From Pollutimonas nitritireducens (GTDB lineage: Bacteria > Pseudomonadota > Gammaproteobacteria > Burkholderiales > Burkholderiaceae_B), in NCBI RefSeq assembly GCF_002849615.1, contig NZ_PDNV01000009.1, forward strand, positions 1 through 64,000: 64,000 bases of DNA, read 5' to 3'. Numbering within the stretch: the stretch's first letter is position 1; each line of letters begins with the position of its first letter. Position numbers and translations under genes: made by a program. Below, piece after piece: positions 1 to 8,249 of this stretch. The notes beneath the pieces are model-generated. The model was not told where the DNA came from, ran no database searches, and worked only from the letters and a program-made list of their open reading frames with translations.

Positions 1-72
1 CAGGGCCAGCAGTCGGTCTATCCGTTACTGCGCAAACAGGCCGGATATAAGACTGCAACCGTTCTCGCCTAG
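1..72 (+). CDS. 3' end of an unidentified gene (partial)
   Basis: Frame 1 is open from the first base of the window to a TAG at 70-72 and encodes 23 residues, ending ...GYKTATVLA. The start lies outside the window, so family and length cannot be judged. It lies on the same strand as the Bug receptor that begins 53 bases later, so it may be the catabolic enzyme or regulator such receptors often accompany. That link is inferred from position only. Confidence 0.4.
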   Translation, partial: QGQQSVYPLLRKQAGYKTATVLA

Positions 73-125
73 CCACACATTTCAAAAATTCGATTGCCAC
101 AAAGGAGGCGTCCATATAAGACAAC

Positions 126-1097
126 ATGTTGAAAAAAAGGATCTTATCTGCCCTGAGTCTTGGCATTTCGCTGGCGATCACAAGCACTGCATACGCCGCC
201 TACCCTGAACGTCCCGTCACGCTTGTCGTACCCTACCCCCCTGGCGGCACCACCGACTTGCTTGCCAGACTGGTGTCGATGAAGCTCACAAAAAGCCTGG
301 GCCAAACCTTCATCATCGAGAATAAACCCGGCGCGGGCGGCCAGATAGGTACACAAGCCGTCGCCAAAGCCAAGCCCGACGGCTATACGCTGGTGATGGG
401 AAACATCAATTCTCACGGAATCAACGCAGCTCTTTACAAAGAACTTCCGTATCGACCAGTAGAAGATTTCGCACCCATCATCATCGTCGCCGAAACCCCG
501 AACGTCATGGTCGCGAATAAAAATGCCCCATTCAAGAGCTTTGATGAGTTCATTGCCTACGCAAAACAGAATCCAGGAGTGGTCAGCTTCGGATCAACCA
601 GCATCGGCGGAAGCCCTCACATGTCCGGGGAGCTTCTCAAAGCAAAGGCCGGGATCGACATGGTCCACGTGCCTTACCAGGGCGGCGGCCCCATGCTTAA
701 CGACGTTCTCGGCGGCCAAATCCAGGTCGGCTTTGATAACTTACCTTCGTCCGCAGGTCATATCGAGTCGGGCAGCCTGCGCGCGCTCGCCGTAACCACC
801 ACCCAAAGGTGGCCCACCTTCAAGGACGTTCCCACCATGGCAGAATCAGGCGTGGCAGACTATGAAGTGTCCGCCTGGTTCGGTATTCTGGCGCCGGCCG
901 GCACACCGGACGATGTGGTACAAAAACTGAACCGGTCCATAGCGTCCGCATTGACTGAAGAAGATATGATAAAGCGGCTTGAGGGCTTGGGTGCACGCGC
1001 GGTGAAGAATACACCTGAACAGTTTTCGGACCACATCCGGGCGGAAGTAAGGAAGTGGACGGAAGTGGTCAAGACCAACAAGCTACCTATGCGATAG
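126..1097 (+). CDS. Bug-family tripartite tricarboxylate transporter receptor (periplasmic)
   Basis: This 323-residue protein has a Sec signal peptide at about residues 1-24: a KKR n-region, a hydrophobic core and cleavage near AYA-A. The mature part is a TctC/Bug solute-binding protein. The family-typical stretch YPERPVTLVVPYPPGG opens the mature protein, and GAGG, GYTLVMG and HVPYQGGGP follow. Bug proteins bind small carboxylates, amides or aromatic acids in the periplasm, and many are orphans without TctAB membrane subunits, as here. The ligand cannot be read from sequence. A purine-rich AAAGGAGG lies at 101-108, about 17 bases before the ATG, which is longer than usual spacing. The next gene is 138 bases away and unrelated. 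Confidence 0.9.
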   Translation: MLKKRILSALSLGISLAITSTAYAAYPERPVTLVVPYPPGGTTDLLARLVSMKLTKSLGQTFIIENKPGAGGQIGTQAVAKAKPDGYTLVMGNINSHGINAALYKELPYRPVEDFAPIIIVAETPNVMVANKNAPFKSFDEFIAYAKQNPGVVSFGSTSIGGSPHMSGELLKAKAGIDMVHVPYQGGGPMLNDVLGGQIQVGFDNLPSSAGHIESGSLRALAVTTTQRWPTFKDVPTMAESGVADYEVSAWFGILAPAGTPDDVVQKLNRSIASALTEEDMIKRLEGLGARAVKNTPEQFSDHIRAEVRKWTEVVKTNKLPMR

Positions 1098-1235
1098 TCG
1101 TTCCACCGGCCTCCTGCGGGACGCCGGCTGCCTTTAGTTCCCCAAAACGTCCACGACTACCAAGCCTCGCCCGTCGACCGCGGCCATAACTCCGGCTGCC
1201 TATATACTTGAAAGCCCGAACTGCTTGATCGACGC

Positions 1236-3440
1236 ATGGCTTACCGCATCCCCCAGTTTCAGCGCTTTTTCTACAGTCATCACTTTTTTGGCGGCTTGCG
1301 CCAAGCGATAGGAGTGCTGCTTCCCGCGCTGCTGCTAGCCGGCGTCTTCCAGCTGTACAGCATAGGCATGGTTGCAGCCATTGGCGCCGCGTGCGTGGCG
1401 ATCATCGACCAGCCGGGCGGACCTCGACGCTATGGCACGAATGGGATGTTGGGCGCAGTCCTCCTGGGCTCCATCACTGCTGCCGTCACGGGCCTGGCCA
1501 CAACGAACAGTGTGATGATCTGGCTGGTGGTGCCGGCCCTTTGTTTCATGTTTTCCATGTTCACCGTGTTTGGCAAGCAAGGAGGATTACTGGGCTTCGC
1601 CTGCCTGCTGCTGATGACGCTAACCATGCGCACTCCGCTGAGTCCCCATGACGTTCTGCTCCACACGGTGTATTCCTTTCTGGGCGGAGTCTTTTACTTC
1701 CTCTTCAGTTTCGTTGTTCATCGCCTGCTATGGCACCGCGAAGAACAGCAGGCCCTATCGGTCGCCCTGTTCGCCACAGCCGACTACATCGAAGCAAGAT
1801 CGCAGTTCTACGACGTCAATGCGGATCTCGACGCGACATATCGCAAACTGATACATGCCCAGTCGGCGATGACCGAGAAGCACCAGGCCGCGCGCGACAC
1901 CGTCTTGCGCGAGTTGCCGAGAGACGGCAGGCATGGCGACCGGCTGAGGGCTGCGTCGCTGAATGTCTTCATCGACATGGTCGCCCTGCTCGATAGTCTG
2001 GTCGCGACGCACACCGATTACGCCACGCTGCGGCGGATGGTACCTGACAGCGATGTCCTGATGTTTGCCCGCGATGCCTTGCACAAGCTTGCTGTGAATG
2101 TCGCACATATTGCGCTGAACATCGCCCGCAATAGACGTGTCAAGGAACGAAACAGCGTCAAGGCGGAGATTCGTGCCATTGAATACGAAATGGAAAAATA
2201 CCGGGTAGCCGGACTGGTCGAGAAAGAACCTGAAGTTTATGCCTTGCTGATCCAGGTGTTGCGCCGAATTCGGAATGCCACCCGATTGGTGGACCGCATG
2301 GCCGAACACACAAGCAACACCAACACCGCACACCTGGTGGACATGCGACTGGATAAGGCACTCGATCGGTTTCTTTCGCGGCAAACCTGGCGCATAGGCA
2401 TGTTGACCAGCAACCTGCGCCTGGATTCGCCGCATTTCCGGTATGCAATCCGCGTCGCTATTGCCGCATTGCTCGCCATGACGATTACAGCGCTTGTGTC
2501 GTATACCAGTCTGCGCGACCTGGTTCCAGGAGCAGGGCTGCATGGTTACTGGATTATCCTGACGATACTTGTCATCATGAAACCAGGCTTTGCCTTGACC
2601 CGACAGCGTAATGGCTGGCGGCTGGTCGGCACACTCATCGGCTGTGCTCTGGCACTGATACTTTTCAATGTCACCAGCAGCCCCGACATTTATCTGGCGG
2701 TGCTGGTTATAACCTGCGTATTGGGATATAGCCTGATTCAGGTGAACTACATGGTTTCCGCCATATGCAATACGTTATTTGTACTGCTGGTATTCCATTT
2801 TCTGTCGCCGACCACGAATGTCCTGATTGTGGAGCGCTTGGTCGATACCCTTATCGGCTGCGGAATCGCCTTGCTTTGCAGCTATATCCTACCTTGGTGG
2901 GAGCATGGTTTCATGGGATCCCTGGCCAACGCGGTCCAGAAAGCCAATCGGGAATACCTGAAGGCAGGCCTCCATTACGCGTCGCTAACTCGCGCACAAG
3001 CGGCCGCAAGCGTATTCGGATCCACTGCGGGCAACGCGCTGGACGCCGACCAGCATGAGGCCGAAATGCGTTGGAGACTGGCGCGTAAAAATGTTTACAT
3101 TGCCTTTGCCAACTTCGCGGGCGCCTTCTATCGAATGATGGAGGAGCCAGTGAAACGTCAAAACAATGTCCCCGAGCTGAACAATCTGATGATTCAATTC
3201 CATGTACTGGCCTTGCAGATTAGCGCCACGATCCCCATTCTGGCGAGCCTGGCTACTGTACCGGAAGGCGTCCAGAAATCGCTGGATGCAGTAGGCAATT
3301 ATCTGGAGGGCAGCGACGCGCATCCTCCCGCTTCCATCGAAACTGAAGGCGAGCTGGCATCGCTGGCGTATCCGTTGCGTCAGATGGTCAAGGCCGCGCA
3401 ACTGGTTCAACAGGAAATGCGCGGTGTTGCGACACCATGA
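1236..3440 (+). CDS. FUSC-family inner-membrane protein (YccS/aromatic acid exporter-like)
   Basis: This 734-residue protein has the two-block FUSC layout. One membrane cluster spans about residues 20-165 with a YccS-like N-terminal domain. A soluble, helix-rich middle follows at about 170-395. A second membrane cluster at about 400-560 includes the motif PGFALTRQRNGWRLVGTLIG, typical of the FUSC repeat. The C-terminal 170 residues are cytoplasmic. Family members include the p-hydroxybenzoic acid efflux protein AaeB and YccS, so efflux of organic acids is a reasonable but unproven role. No periplasmic adaptor gene sits next to it. The gene converges on yaaA with a 10-base gap. Confidence 0.8.
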   Translation: MAYRIPQFQRFFYSHHFFGGLRQAIGVLLPALLLAGVFQLYSIGMVAAIGAACVAIIDQPGGPRRYGTNGMLGAVLLGSITAAVTGLATTNSVMIWLVVPALCFMFSMFTVFGKQGGLLGFACLLLMTLTMRTPLSPHDVLLHTVYSFLGGVFYFLFSFVVHRLLWHREEQQALSVALFATADYIEARSQFYDVNADLDATYRKLIHAQSAMTEKHQAARDTVLRELPRDGRHGDRLRAASLNVFIDMVALLDSLVATHTDYATLRRMVPDSDVLMFARDALHKLAVNVAHIALNIARNRRVKERNSVKAEIRAIEYEMEKYRVAGLVEKEPEVYALLIQVLRRIRNATRLVDRMAEHTSNTNTAHLVDMRLDKALDRFLSRQTWRIGMLTSNLRLDSPHFRYAIRVAIAALLAMTITALVSYTSLRDLVPGAGLHGYWIILTILVIMKPGFALTRQRNGWRLVGTLIGCALALILFNVTSSPDIYLAVLVITCVLGYSLIQVNYMVSAICNTLFVLLVFHFLSPTTNVLIVERLVDTLIGCGIALLCSYILPWWEHGFMGSLANAVQKANREYLKAGLHYASLTRAQAAASVFGSTAGNALDADQHEAEMRWRLARKNVYIAFANFAGAFYRMMEEPVKRQNNVPELNNLMIQFHVLALQISATIPILASLATVPEGVQKSLDAVGNYLEGSDAHPPASIETEGELASLAYPLRQMVKAAQLVQQEMRGVATP

Positions 3441-3450
3441 CTGAAGGGCG

Positions 3451-4233
3451 CTAGGCGGGCGTGGCGCGCCTGAACACCAGCTTCTCCGGTGTGGAAACCT
3501 TAGCGTCGAACGCGTATCCATCGCTGTCGAAGTCGCGCAGCTTTTCAGGATCGGTAATCTTGTTGTCGATGACATGCCGGGCCATCAAGCCACGTGCGCG
3601 TTTTGCGTTGAAGCTGATCACTTTCCAGGCGCCATTTTTAAAATCCTGGAATATGCATTGCACCACCCTGGCCTGCAGCACCGCAAGATCCACCGCCTTG
3701 AAATACTCTTCAGACGCCAGGTTGAGCACCACCGGTTTGCGTTTGCCCACGCCGGACAAGCGGCTGTTCAAGTACGCGGCGATGCGGGGCCGCCAGAAAT
3801 CGTAGAGCGTCCGGGCTTCGCTGGTAGGCAGGCGTGTACCCATTTCCAGGCGATACGGCTGCATCAAATCCAATGGCCGCAAAACCCCATACAAGCCGCT
3901 CAGGACCACAACGTGGTCTTGCGCCCATTTCAGTTTGGCGTCAGACAAGCCTGATGCATCCAGCTTCTCGTAGACATCGCCATTAAAGGCCAGGACAGCC
4001 TGGCGCGAATTCGTCTGCGTGAAGGTGGGTTCCCAGGCAGCATAACGTTGCACGTTCAACTGGGCGAGCGTATCGCTGAGCTTCATCAGATCGGCGATCT
4101 GGGTCGCGGATTTCTTCTTCAGCACTTTGATCAATTCGCCAGCCTGTTCGACGAACAATGGCTGCGTATGTAGTGTTGTCCGTACCGGTGTATCGTAGTC
4201 CAGCTTCTTTGCCGGCGACAGTAACAGCAACAT
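3451..4233 (-). CDS. yaaA: Peroxide stress protein YaaA (DUF328/UPF0246)
   Basis: This 260-residue protein opens with the YaaA signature MLLLLSPAKKLDYDTP. It retains the family blocks LAFNGDVYEKLDA, LSGLYGVLRPLDLMQPYRLEMG and NLASEEYFKAV. In Escherichia coli YaaA limits the Fenton-active iron pool during hydrogen peroxide stress and binds DNA; the fold is of the cantaloupe type. Length matches the family (about 255-260). It lies 78 bases downstream of the 3-hydroxybutyrate dehydrogenase gene on the same strand, so co-transcription is possible. Identification is firm; the role in this organism is inferred. Confidence 0.93.
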   Translation of the reverse strand: MLLLLSPAKKLDYDTPVRTTLHTQPLFVEQAGELIKVLKKKSATQIADLMKLSDTLAQLNVQRYAAWEPTFTQTNSRQAVLAFNGDVYEKLDASGLSDAKLKWAQDHVVVLSGLYGVLRPLDLMQPYRLEMGTRLPTSEARTLYDFWRPRIAAYLNSRLSGVGKRKPVVLNLASEEYFKAVDLAVLQARVVQCIFQDFKNGAWKVISFNAKRARGLMARHVIDNKITDPEKLRDFDSDGYAFDAKVSTPEKLVFRRATPA

Positions 4234-4311
4234 TGTTCTCTTTCCTTATTGCTTATTGGTTTGCGCCATCTGCGTGTTCTTGATGCGCAAGCACCCGACC
4301 TTGTCGGCCAT

Positions 4312-5094
4312 CTACCTTGCTGTCCAGCCGCCATCGAGCGTAAGCGTCGTACCGGTCATTTGCTCTGCCGCTTCGGAAGACAGGAATACCGCTGCGCCGC
4401 CCAGCTGCTTGGGCGTGACGAATTGCAGCGACGGTTGCTTCTCTGCCAGGAGTTGCTTGGCCGCCTCGTCAATGCTTACATGATTTTTCTGGGCCAGCGC
4501 TTCAATCTGTTTCTCAACCAGCGCTGTACGCACCCACCCCGGGCAAATCGCGTTGCACGTAACGCCGTTACCGGCATTTTCGAGCGCAGTCACCTTGGTC
4601 AAGCCGACGACGCCGTGCTTGGCGGCAACATAAGCGGATTTCGTGGCTGAAGCGACCAGGCCATGCGCCGATGCAATGTTAATGATGCGCCCCCAGCCCT
4701 GCTTTTTCATGTAGGGTAAAACAGCCGCGGTACCGTGGAACACGGCCGACAGATTGAGCGCAATAATGGCGTCCCAGCGATCGACGGGAAAGTCTTCGAT
4801 CAGGTCTGTGTGCTGGATACCTGCATTATTGACAAGTATGTCAATGCCGCCCAGCGCCTGAGCCGCCTCGTCGATGAACTGGCGTGTGGCGGCAGCCTGC
4901 ATCAGGTCGGCATTGATGTAATACGCCTTGACGTCGAATTCAAGCTCCAGATTGACCCGCTCTTTTTCTATCGCGGCGGCGTCACCGAAACCATTGATGA
5001 CCACGTGGGTACCGTTGGCGGCCAGTTCGCGAGCGATCGCCAGACCTATACCACTGGTTGAACCAGTAATGACTGCACGTTTACCTGTAAGCAT
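4312..5094 (-). CDS. 3-hydroxybutyrate dehydrogenase (short-chain dehydrogenase/reductase)
   Basis: This 260-residue classical SDR has the nucleotide motif TGSTSGIG at 10-17, NNAG at 89-92 and the catalytic residues Ser142, Tyr155 and Lys159 (YVAAK). The substrate-side block NAICPGWVRTALVEKQI and the insert FVTPKQLGG are characteristic of bacterial D-3-hydroxybutyrate dehydrogenases. The enzyme interconverts (R)-3-hydroxybutyrate and acetoacetate with NAD+, and so feeds polyhydroxybutyrate breakdown products into acetyl-CoA. No polyhydroxybutyrate gene lies beside it. The start at 5094 fits the family length. The upstream 245 bases separate it from the divergent tRNA-Ser gene. Confidence 0.88.
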   Translation of the reverse strand: MLTGKRAVITGSTSGIGLAIARELAANGTHVVINGFGDAAAIEKERVNLELEFDVKAYYINADLMQAAATRQFIDEAAQALGGIDILVNNAGIQHTDLIEDFPVDRWDAIIALNLSAVFHGTAAVLPYMKKQGWGRIINIASAHGLVASATKSAYVAAKHGVVGLTKVTALENAGNGVTCNAICPGWVRTALVEKQIEALAQKNHVSIDEAAKQLLAEKQPSLQFVTPKQLGGAAVFLSSEAAEQMTGTTLTLDGGWTAR

Positions 5095-5266
5095 GTTGTT
5101 CCTTTCAGAGTGGGTCCCGATTCAGCGCAAGGCTGCCGCATTAGTGTACCGTCTCGACGCATTGCCTTTGGGACGCTGATGTCCATATCGGACCGATTAT
5201 GAGTTTTTTTATTTCCTTGCTAGAATAGCGGACTTGCTCGATATGCATCAAATCTCGACCGATTTT

Positions 5267-5295
5267 TTGCTCGATTTACGGCCAAGCGATATAGC
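5267..5295 (+). promoter_or_regulatory. Candidate sigma-70 promoter for tRNA-Ser
   Basis: TTGCTC at 5267-5272 and TATAGC at 5290-5295 are 17 bases apart, the ideal spacing. They lie about 45 bases before the mature 5' end of the tRNA. Each hexamer matches only part of the consensus, so this is a candidate only. Confidence 0.3.
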
Positions 5296-5339
5296 GATCT
5301 TGTGGACACCCATCAGGCAGCATATCGGTAGAACAAACA

Positions 5340-5429
5340 GGACAGGTGGCAGAGTGGTCGAATGCGCTGGACTCGAAATCCAGTGTACGTTTAGGCGTAC
5401 CGTGAGTTCGAATCTCACCCTGTCCGCCA
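5340..5429 (+). tRNA. tRNA-Ser (anticodon CGA)
   Basis: The 90-nt class II tRNA has acceptor arms GGACAGG (5340-5346) and CCTGTCC (5419-5425), discriminator G and an encoded CCA at 5427-5429. The anticodon stem CTGGA/TCCAG encloses the loop CTCGAAA, giving anticodon CGA for UCG serine codons. The long variable arm GTACG TTTAG GCGTAC and the T-loop GTTCGAATC are both present. A weak GC hairpin, GCGCCG/CGGCGC at 5447-5474, follows. Confidence 0.96.
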
Positions 5430-5592
5430 CTCAGACAAGTCGTCCAGCGCCGTCAAGGTGCTTTCTCTCGGCGCCGTTTCCCTCGCCATTGACACACATC
5501 TGTTCGAAAAAACACTTCTGCGCCACATCGCCGAGCGACATATTCCACTTGTAGGTATCATGACGTAACCACAATCACCGGAAAATCTCTCC

Positions 5593-5901
5593 ATGATTCA
5601 CGTCATAGCCACCATTACCACCCAGCCAGGCCAACGCGACAAGGTGTTGGAACTTTTCAGTGCCAATGTTCCCGCCGTGCATGCCGAGGACGGCTGCATC
5701 AGCTATGAAGCGGTGGTGGATGTTCCCGCTTTCGGCAAGCCCCAAACGTTGTTGGGCGACGATACCTTTATCGTACTGGAAAGATGGGAAAGCGCTCAGG
5801 CGCTCAAGGAACATGGGGCATCGGCCCATATGGCTGAATACGCCCGCAAGACCAGGCCAATGTTGGCCCAACGCGTCATAAACATACTCGAAGCCTGCTA
5901 A
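5593..5901 (+). CDS. Putative quinol monooxygenase (ABM domain protein)
   Basis: This 102-residue protein consists of a single antibiotic-biosynthesis-monooxygenase (ABM) ferredoxin-like domain. It has the opening strand MIHVIATITTQPGQRD, the central CISYEAVVDV, and the closing FIVLERWESAQALKEHGASAHM. Relatives such as YgiN act on quinols, or bind small aromatic or dicarbonyl compounds, as dimers without a cofactor. The substrate is not predictable. It stands alone between the tRNA and the AI-2E-family transporter gene, 120 bases upstream of the latter. Confidence 0.78.
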   Translation: MIHVIATITTQPGQRDKVLELFSANVPAVHAEDGCISYEAVVDVPAFGKPQTLLGDDTFIVLERWESAQALKEHGASAHMAEYARKTRPMLAQRVINILEAC

Positions 5902-6021
5902 ACACCCGACCTCGGGCCATTCACGTCGGACTTCAGGCTGGCCCGCATTCCGTGATATTGTCAAATCCTTGCGTACCTTTCCTTCATGGATGCGTCAACC
6001 TAACCCCACAGCCTTTCCTCT

Positions 6022-7164
6022 ATGCAACCTGTTCTGCCCGCATTCCTGATCGCCCGCTGGTTATTGGTACTCGTGGTACTTGCAGGACTTTATTTCCTCA
6101 GCGGCTTTCTGGTTCCTGTACTGGCCGCACTGATCGTGGGATTGGCAAGCTGGCCCTTATACCAGCGTCTTCTACGCCGCTGCGGCGGGCACAATGCCAT
6201 TGCGGCTTCACTGGCCCTGGTCATCGTCATCATCGTGCTGATTGTTCCGCTGTCGTTGGCATTGACCTATGCCATCCAGGAAGCAAGCAGTTTCATCGCC
6301 TGGACCCTGGAAGCCAACCGCAACGGCATGCCGACGCCTGGTTGGATACTAGCCCTGCCTCTTGTCGGCCCCCGTTTGGCAGAATACTGGGCCAACTATC
6401 TGGGTGAACCGCATGCGCTCGGAACGGTTGTGGAAATGGTCAGCGGCGAACATCTGGGCAACATCTATCGGATGATGCTGACCGCCACCGGCGACATCTT
6501 CCGACTATTGCTCACTGTCGTGTTCATGTTGATTACCCTGTTTTTCGTCTACAAGGACGGCGTCTACATCATGGGCCAGATCGACATCGTCGGCGAGCGC
6601 ATCTTGCCCGCGCGGTGGAAACGATTCTCCCGCGTCGTGCCGGCCACTATCAATTCCACTGTGACGGGCATGGGCCTGATCGCGCTGGGCGAAGGTGTCG
6701 TTTTGGGTTTGGCTTACTGGATCGCTGGCGTGCCGTCGCCCGTGCTGCTGGGCGTGGTGACGGGCTTCATGGCCTTGATACCCGGCGGTGCCCCCCTTTC
6801 CTTCACCCTTGTCTCCGTATACCTGGTCGGCTCGGGCAATCCGATGGCCGGCCTGGGACTATTTGTATGGGGTACGGTTGAACTGTTCATCGTCGACAAG
6901 ACCTTGCGACCGCGTCTGGTTGGAGGACCTGTCAAACTTCCGTTCCTGCCTACCTTTTTCGGCCTGATCGGCGGGGTCAAGACCATGGGCCTGGTGGGCT
7001 TGTTCATCGGTCCAGTGCTGATGGCACTGCTTGTGGCGATTTGGCGCGAATGGATACTGGAAGACAAGCACGATGATGTCATTTCGCGGTCGCCCCTACC
7101 CCATCCGACAGAATCCCAGCCCAACGCCGCGCTTCTTGTGCATCCGCCGCGCAAACCAAGATGA
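6022..7164 (+). CDS. AI-2E family transporter (PerM/YdiK-type membrane protein)
   Basis: This 380-residue polytopic protein belongs to the AI-2E transporter family (PF01594). Two N-terminal helices (about 10-60) are followed by the family's central soluble segment and then further helices. Family marks include LFFVYKDG near 175, the stretch LLGVVTGFMALIPGGAPL and the late PRLVGGPVKLPFLPTFFGLIGG. Members are reported as autoinducer-2 exporters, sodium/proton antiporters or permeases of unknown cargo, so the substrate is left open. The last 30 residues are hydrophilic and proline-rich. Confidence 0.85.
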   Translation: MQPVLPAFLIARWLLVLVVLAGLYFLSGFLVPVLAALIVGLASWPLYQRLLRRCGGHNAIAASLALVIVIIVLIVPLSLALTYAIQEASSFIAWTLEANRNGMPTPGWILALPLVGPRLAEYWANYLGEPHALGTVVEMVSGEHLGNIYRMMLTATGDIFRLLLTVVFMLITLFFVYKDGVYIMGQIDIVGERILPARWKRFSRVVPATINSTVTGMGLIALGEGVVLGLAYWIAGVPSPVLLGVVTGFMALIPGGAPLSFTLVSVYLVGSGNPMAGLGLFVWGTVELFIVDKTLRPRLVGGPVKLPFLPTFFGLIGGVKTMGLVGLFIGPVLMALLVAIWREWILEDKHDDVISRSPLPHPTESQPNAALLVHPPRKPR

Positions 7165-7496
7165 GGCCATGTCCGTCATACGGCTGGCGAGCGCAGCAAG
7201 CGTTCCGTGCCCTGCGGCGCGCGCCGACGCCACACGCCGCCATACTGCTGTCCCACAAGAATAAAAGCTACGCTGGACAGCCTAGCCTGAGCTACCTAGG
7301 TCGACAAGCTTAACGCTTCCGGCTGATGGCTGGCCGAAACTCAAATCTGCTACAAGTTGTACATATTTTGGACCTATGGTGATAGGCGGGGCTTCAGCCT
7401 TTATGCGGACCGAAAACGATACATTGTCGACGACGCATTCTCCTCTGAACTCACCGGTTTCAAAAAAGAAAATCAACAGCAGACTGGGGAGACGTG
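7165..7496. other. 332-base non-coding stretch upstream of the polysaccharide locus
   Basis: No convincing open frame is present. The left half is GC-rich (GGCGCGCGCC near 7218). The right half is AT-richer and probably holds the promoter of the polysaccharide locus, but I cannot point to a clear -35/-10 pair. The RfaH-recruiting ops motif is not seen here. Confidence 0.5.
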
Positions 7497-8069
7497 ATGC
7501 ATTGCCAGCTAAATAAATCGTCCGAAACAATGGGCTCGCCGTTACATTTCGCAAGTATCGAAGATGCGCCTGGCACACCCCCGGCTTGGTACGTAGCCTA
7601 TACAGAATCCCGACAGGAACAACTTGCATCCACAAATCTGCAACTGCAAGGATTCCTGACCTACCTGCCCATGTACCTCGGCAACCGGAAGAATCCGGCA
7701 AAAGCGATTGCCGAGCCCATGTTTCCGCGCTACCTGTTCTTCAAGCCTGCCAACCAAAAACAATCCATCAGCAGCGTCAGATCGACGCGCGGGATCAGTG
7801 CGGTCGTGAGATTCGGTTCCTATTTCGCACAAGTTCAACCCGAAACGTTGGCATCCATCCAACATCATGAAGAACTCAGCGCTCAACAGAACCAGTCTGC
7901 TGGCGTACTGCCGCAACGCGGTAGTCGTGTCAGGCTGTCTGCTCCCACACTGAATGGCATGGAGGGCCTTGTCCATTCGGTTTCAGCCCAGCGAGTGATC
8001 GTACTGATGGAAATTTTAGGCCAAGAGACCAGGGTGAAGTTGCGGCCGCATCAAGTGGAGCCTAGCTGA
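7497..8069 (+). CDS. rfaH: Transcription antitermination protein, RfaH/NusG paralogue
   Basis: The protein is 190 residues from ATG 7497. GTG 7494 is also possible, but GGGGAG at 7486-7491 is better spaced from the ATG. It carries an NGN domain (about 28-125), with WYVAYTESRQEQLASTNL at the start and MFPRYLFFKP, the RfaH/NusG strand. A KOW-type C-terminal domain follows, with LPQRGSRVRLSAP, MEGLVHSV and VLMEILGQETRVKL. A 25-residue N-terminal extension precedes the NGN core. Such specialised NusG paralogues join RNA polymerase at locus-specific sites and suppress premature termination in long polysaccharide operons. Its place directly before wza fits control of the 17-kb cluster downstream. 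The gene symbol is by family and position, not proven orthology. Confidence 0.82.
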   Translation: MHCQLNKSSETMGSPLHFASIEDAPGTPPAWYVAYTESRQEQLASTNLQLQGFLTYLPMYLGNRKNPAKAIAEPMFPRYLFFKPANQKQSISSVRSTRGISAVVRFGSYFAQVQPETLASIQHHEELSAQQNQSAGVLPQRGSRVRLSAPTLNGMEGLVHSVSAQRVIVLMEILGQETRVKLRPHQVEPS

Positions 8070-8097
8070 GCTATTCCAAGGAACACGTTCAATAACA

Positions 8098-8117
8098 CCT
8101 CGCTGGGGTGAGCGAGG
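8098..8117 (+). other. Hairpin in the rfaH-wza leader
   Basis: CCTCGCT (8098-8104) and AGCGAGG (8111-8117) form a perfect 7-bp stem with a 6-base loop, 28 bases after the rfaH-like stop. No T-run follows, so it is not a standard intrinsic terminator. It may be an attenuator, pause signal or processing site before wza. Confidence 0.5.
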
Positions 8118-8182
8118 CGCGACAGCTGTGTTCAGTCCACTGACCCCGAGATCAAACATTGCAGTAGTGGAAGCCCAGGTGA

Positions 8183-8202
8183 TTTTGCCTTTTTTGGCAA
8201 AA
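8183..8202 (+). other. Second hairpin in the rfaH-wza leader
   Basis: TTTTGCC (8183-8189) and GGCAAAA (8196-8202) form a perfect 7-bp stem around six T residues, about 50 bases before the wza start. Together with the hairpin at 8098-8117 it makes the 180-base gap a structured leader. That could be a target for the antiterminator encoded just upstream. Confidence 0.45.
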
Positions 8203-8249
8203 ACACTGCGGCAGCCTGTTCAACGTTCGTCAATGAAAAAGTGGATCCG

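Noticed and set aside
1755-2543. Open frame of 262 codons antisense to the FUSC-family gene
   Set aside because: It lies fully inside a recognised membrane protein gene and shows no domain or start signal.
5234-5554. Open frame of 106 codons running through tRNA-Ser
   Set aside because: It contains the whole tRNA gene; a coding role is not plausible.
7295-7311. Run of AvrII, SalI and HindIII sites resembling a cloning polylinker
   Set aside because: Only three adjacent six-base sites, with ordinary sequence on both sides and no vector-like features; chance is enough.
8155-8175. Possible ops element (GCAGTAGTGG) for RfaH recruitment
   Set aside because: It matches the GGCGGTAGC core at only about five of eight positions. 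A real ops site is better conserved, so I report only the hairpins.
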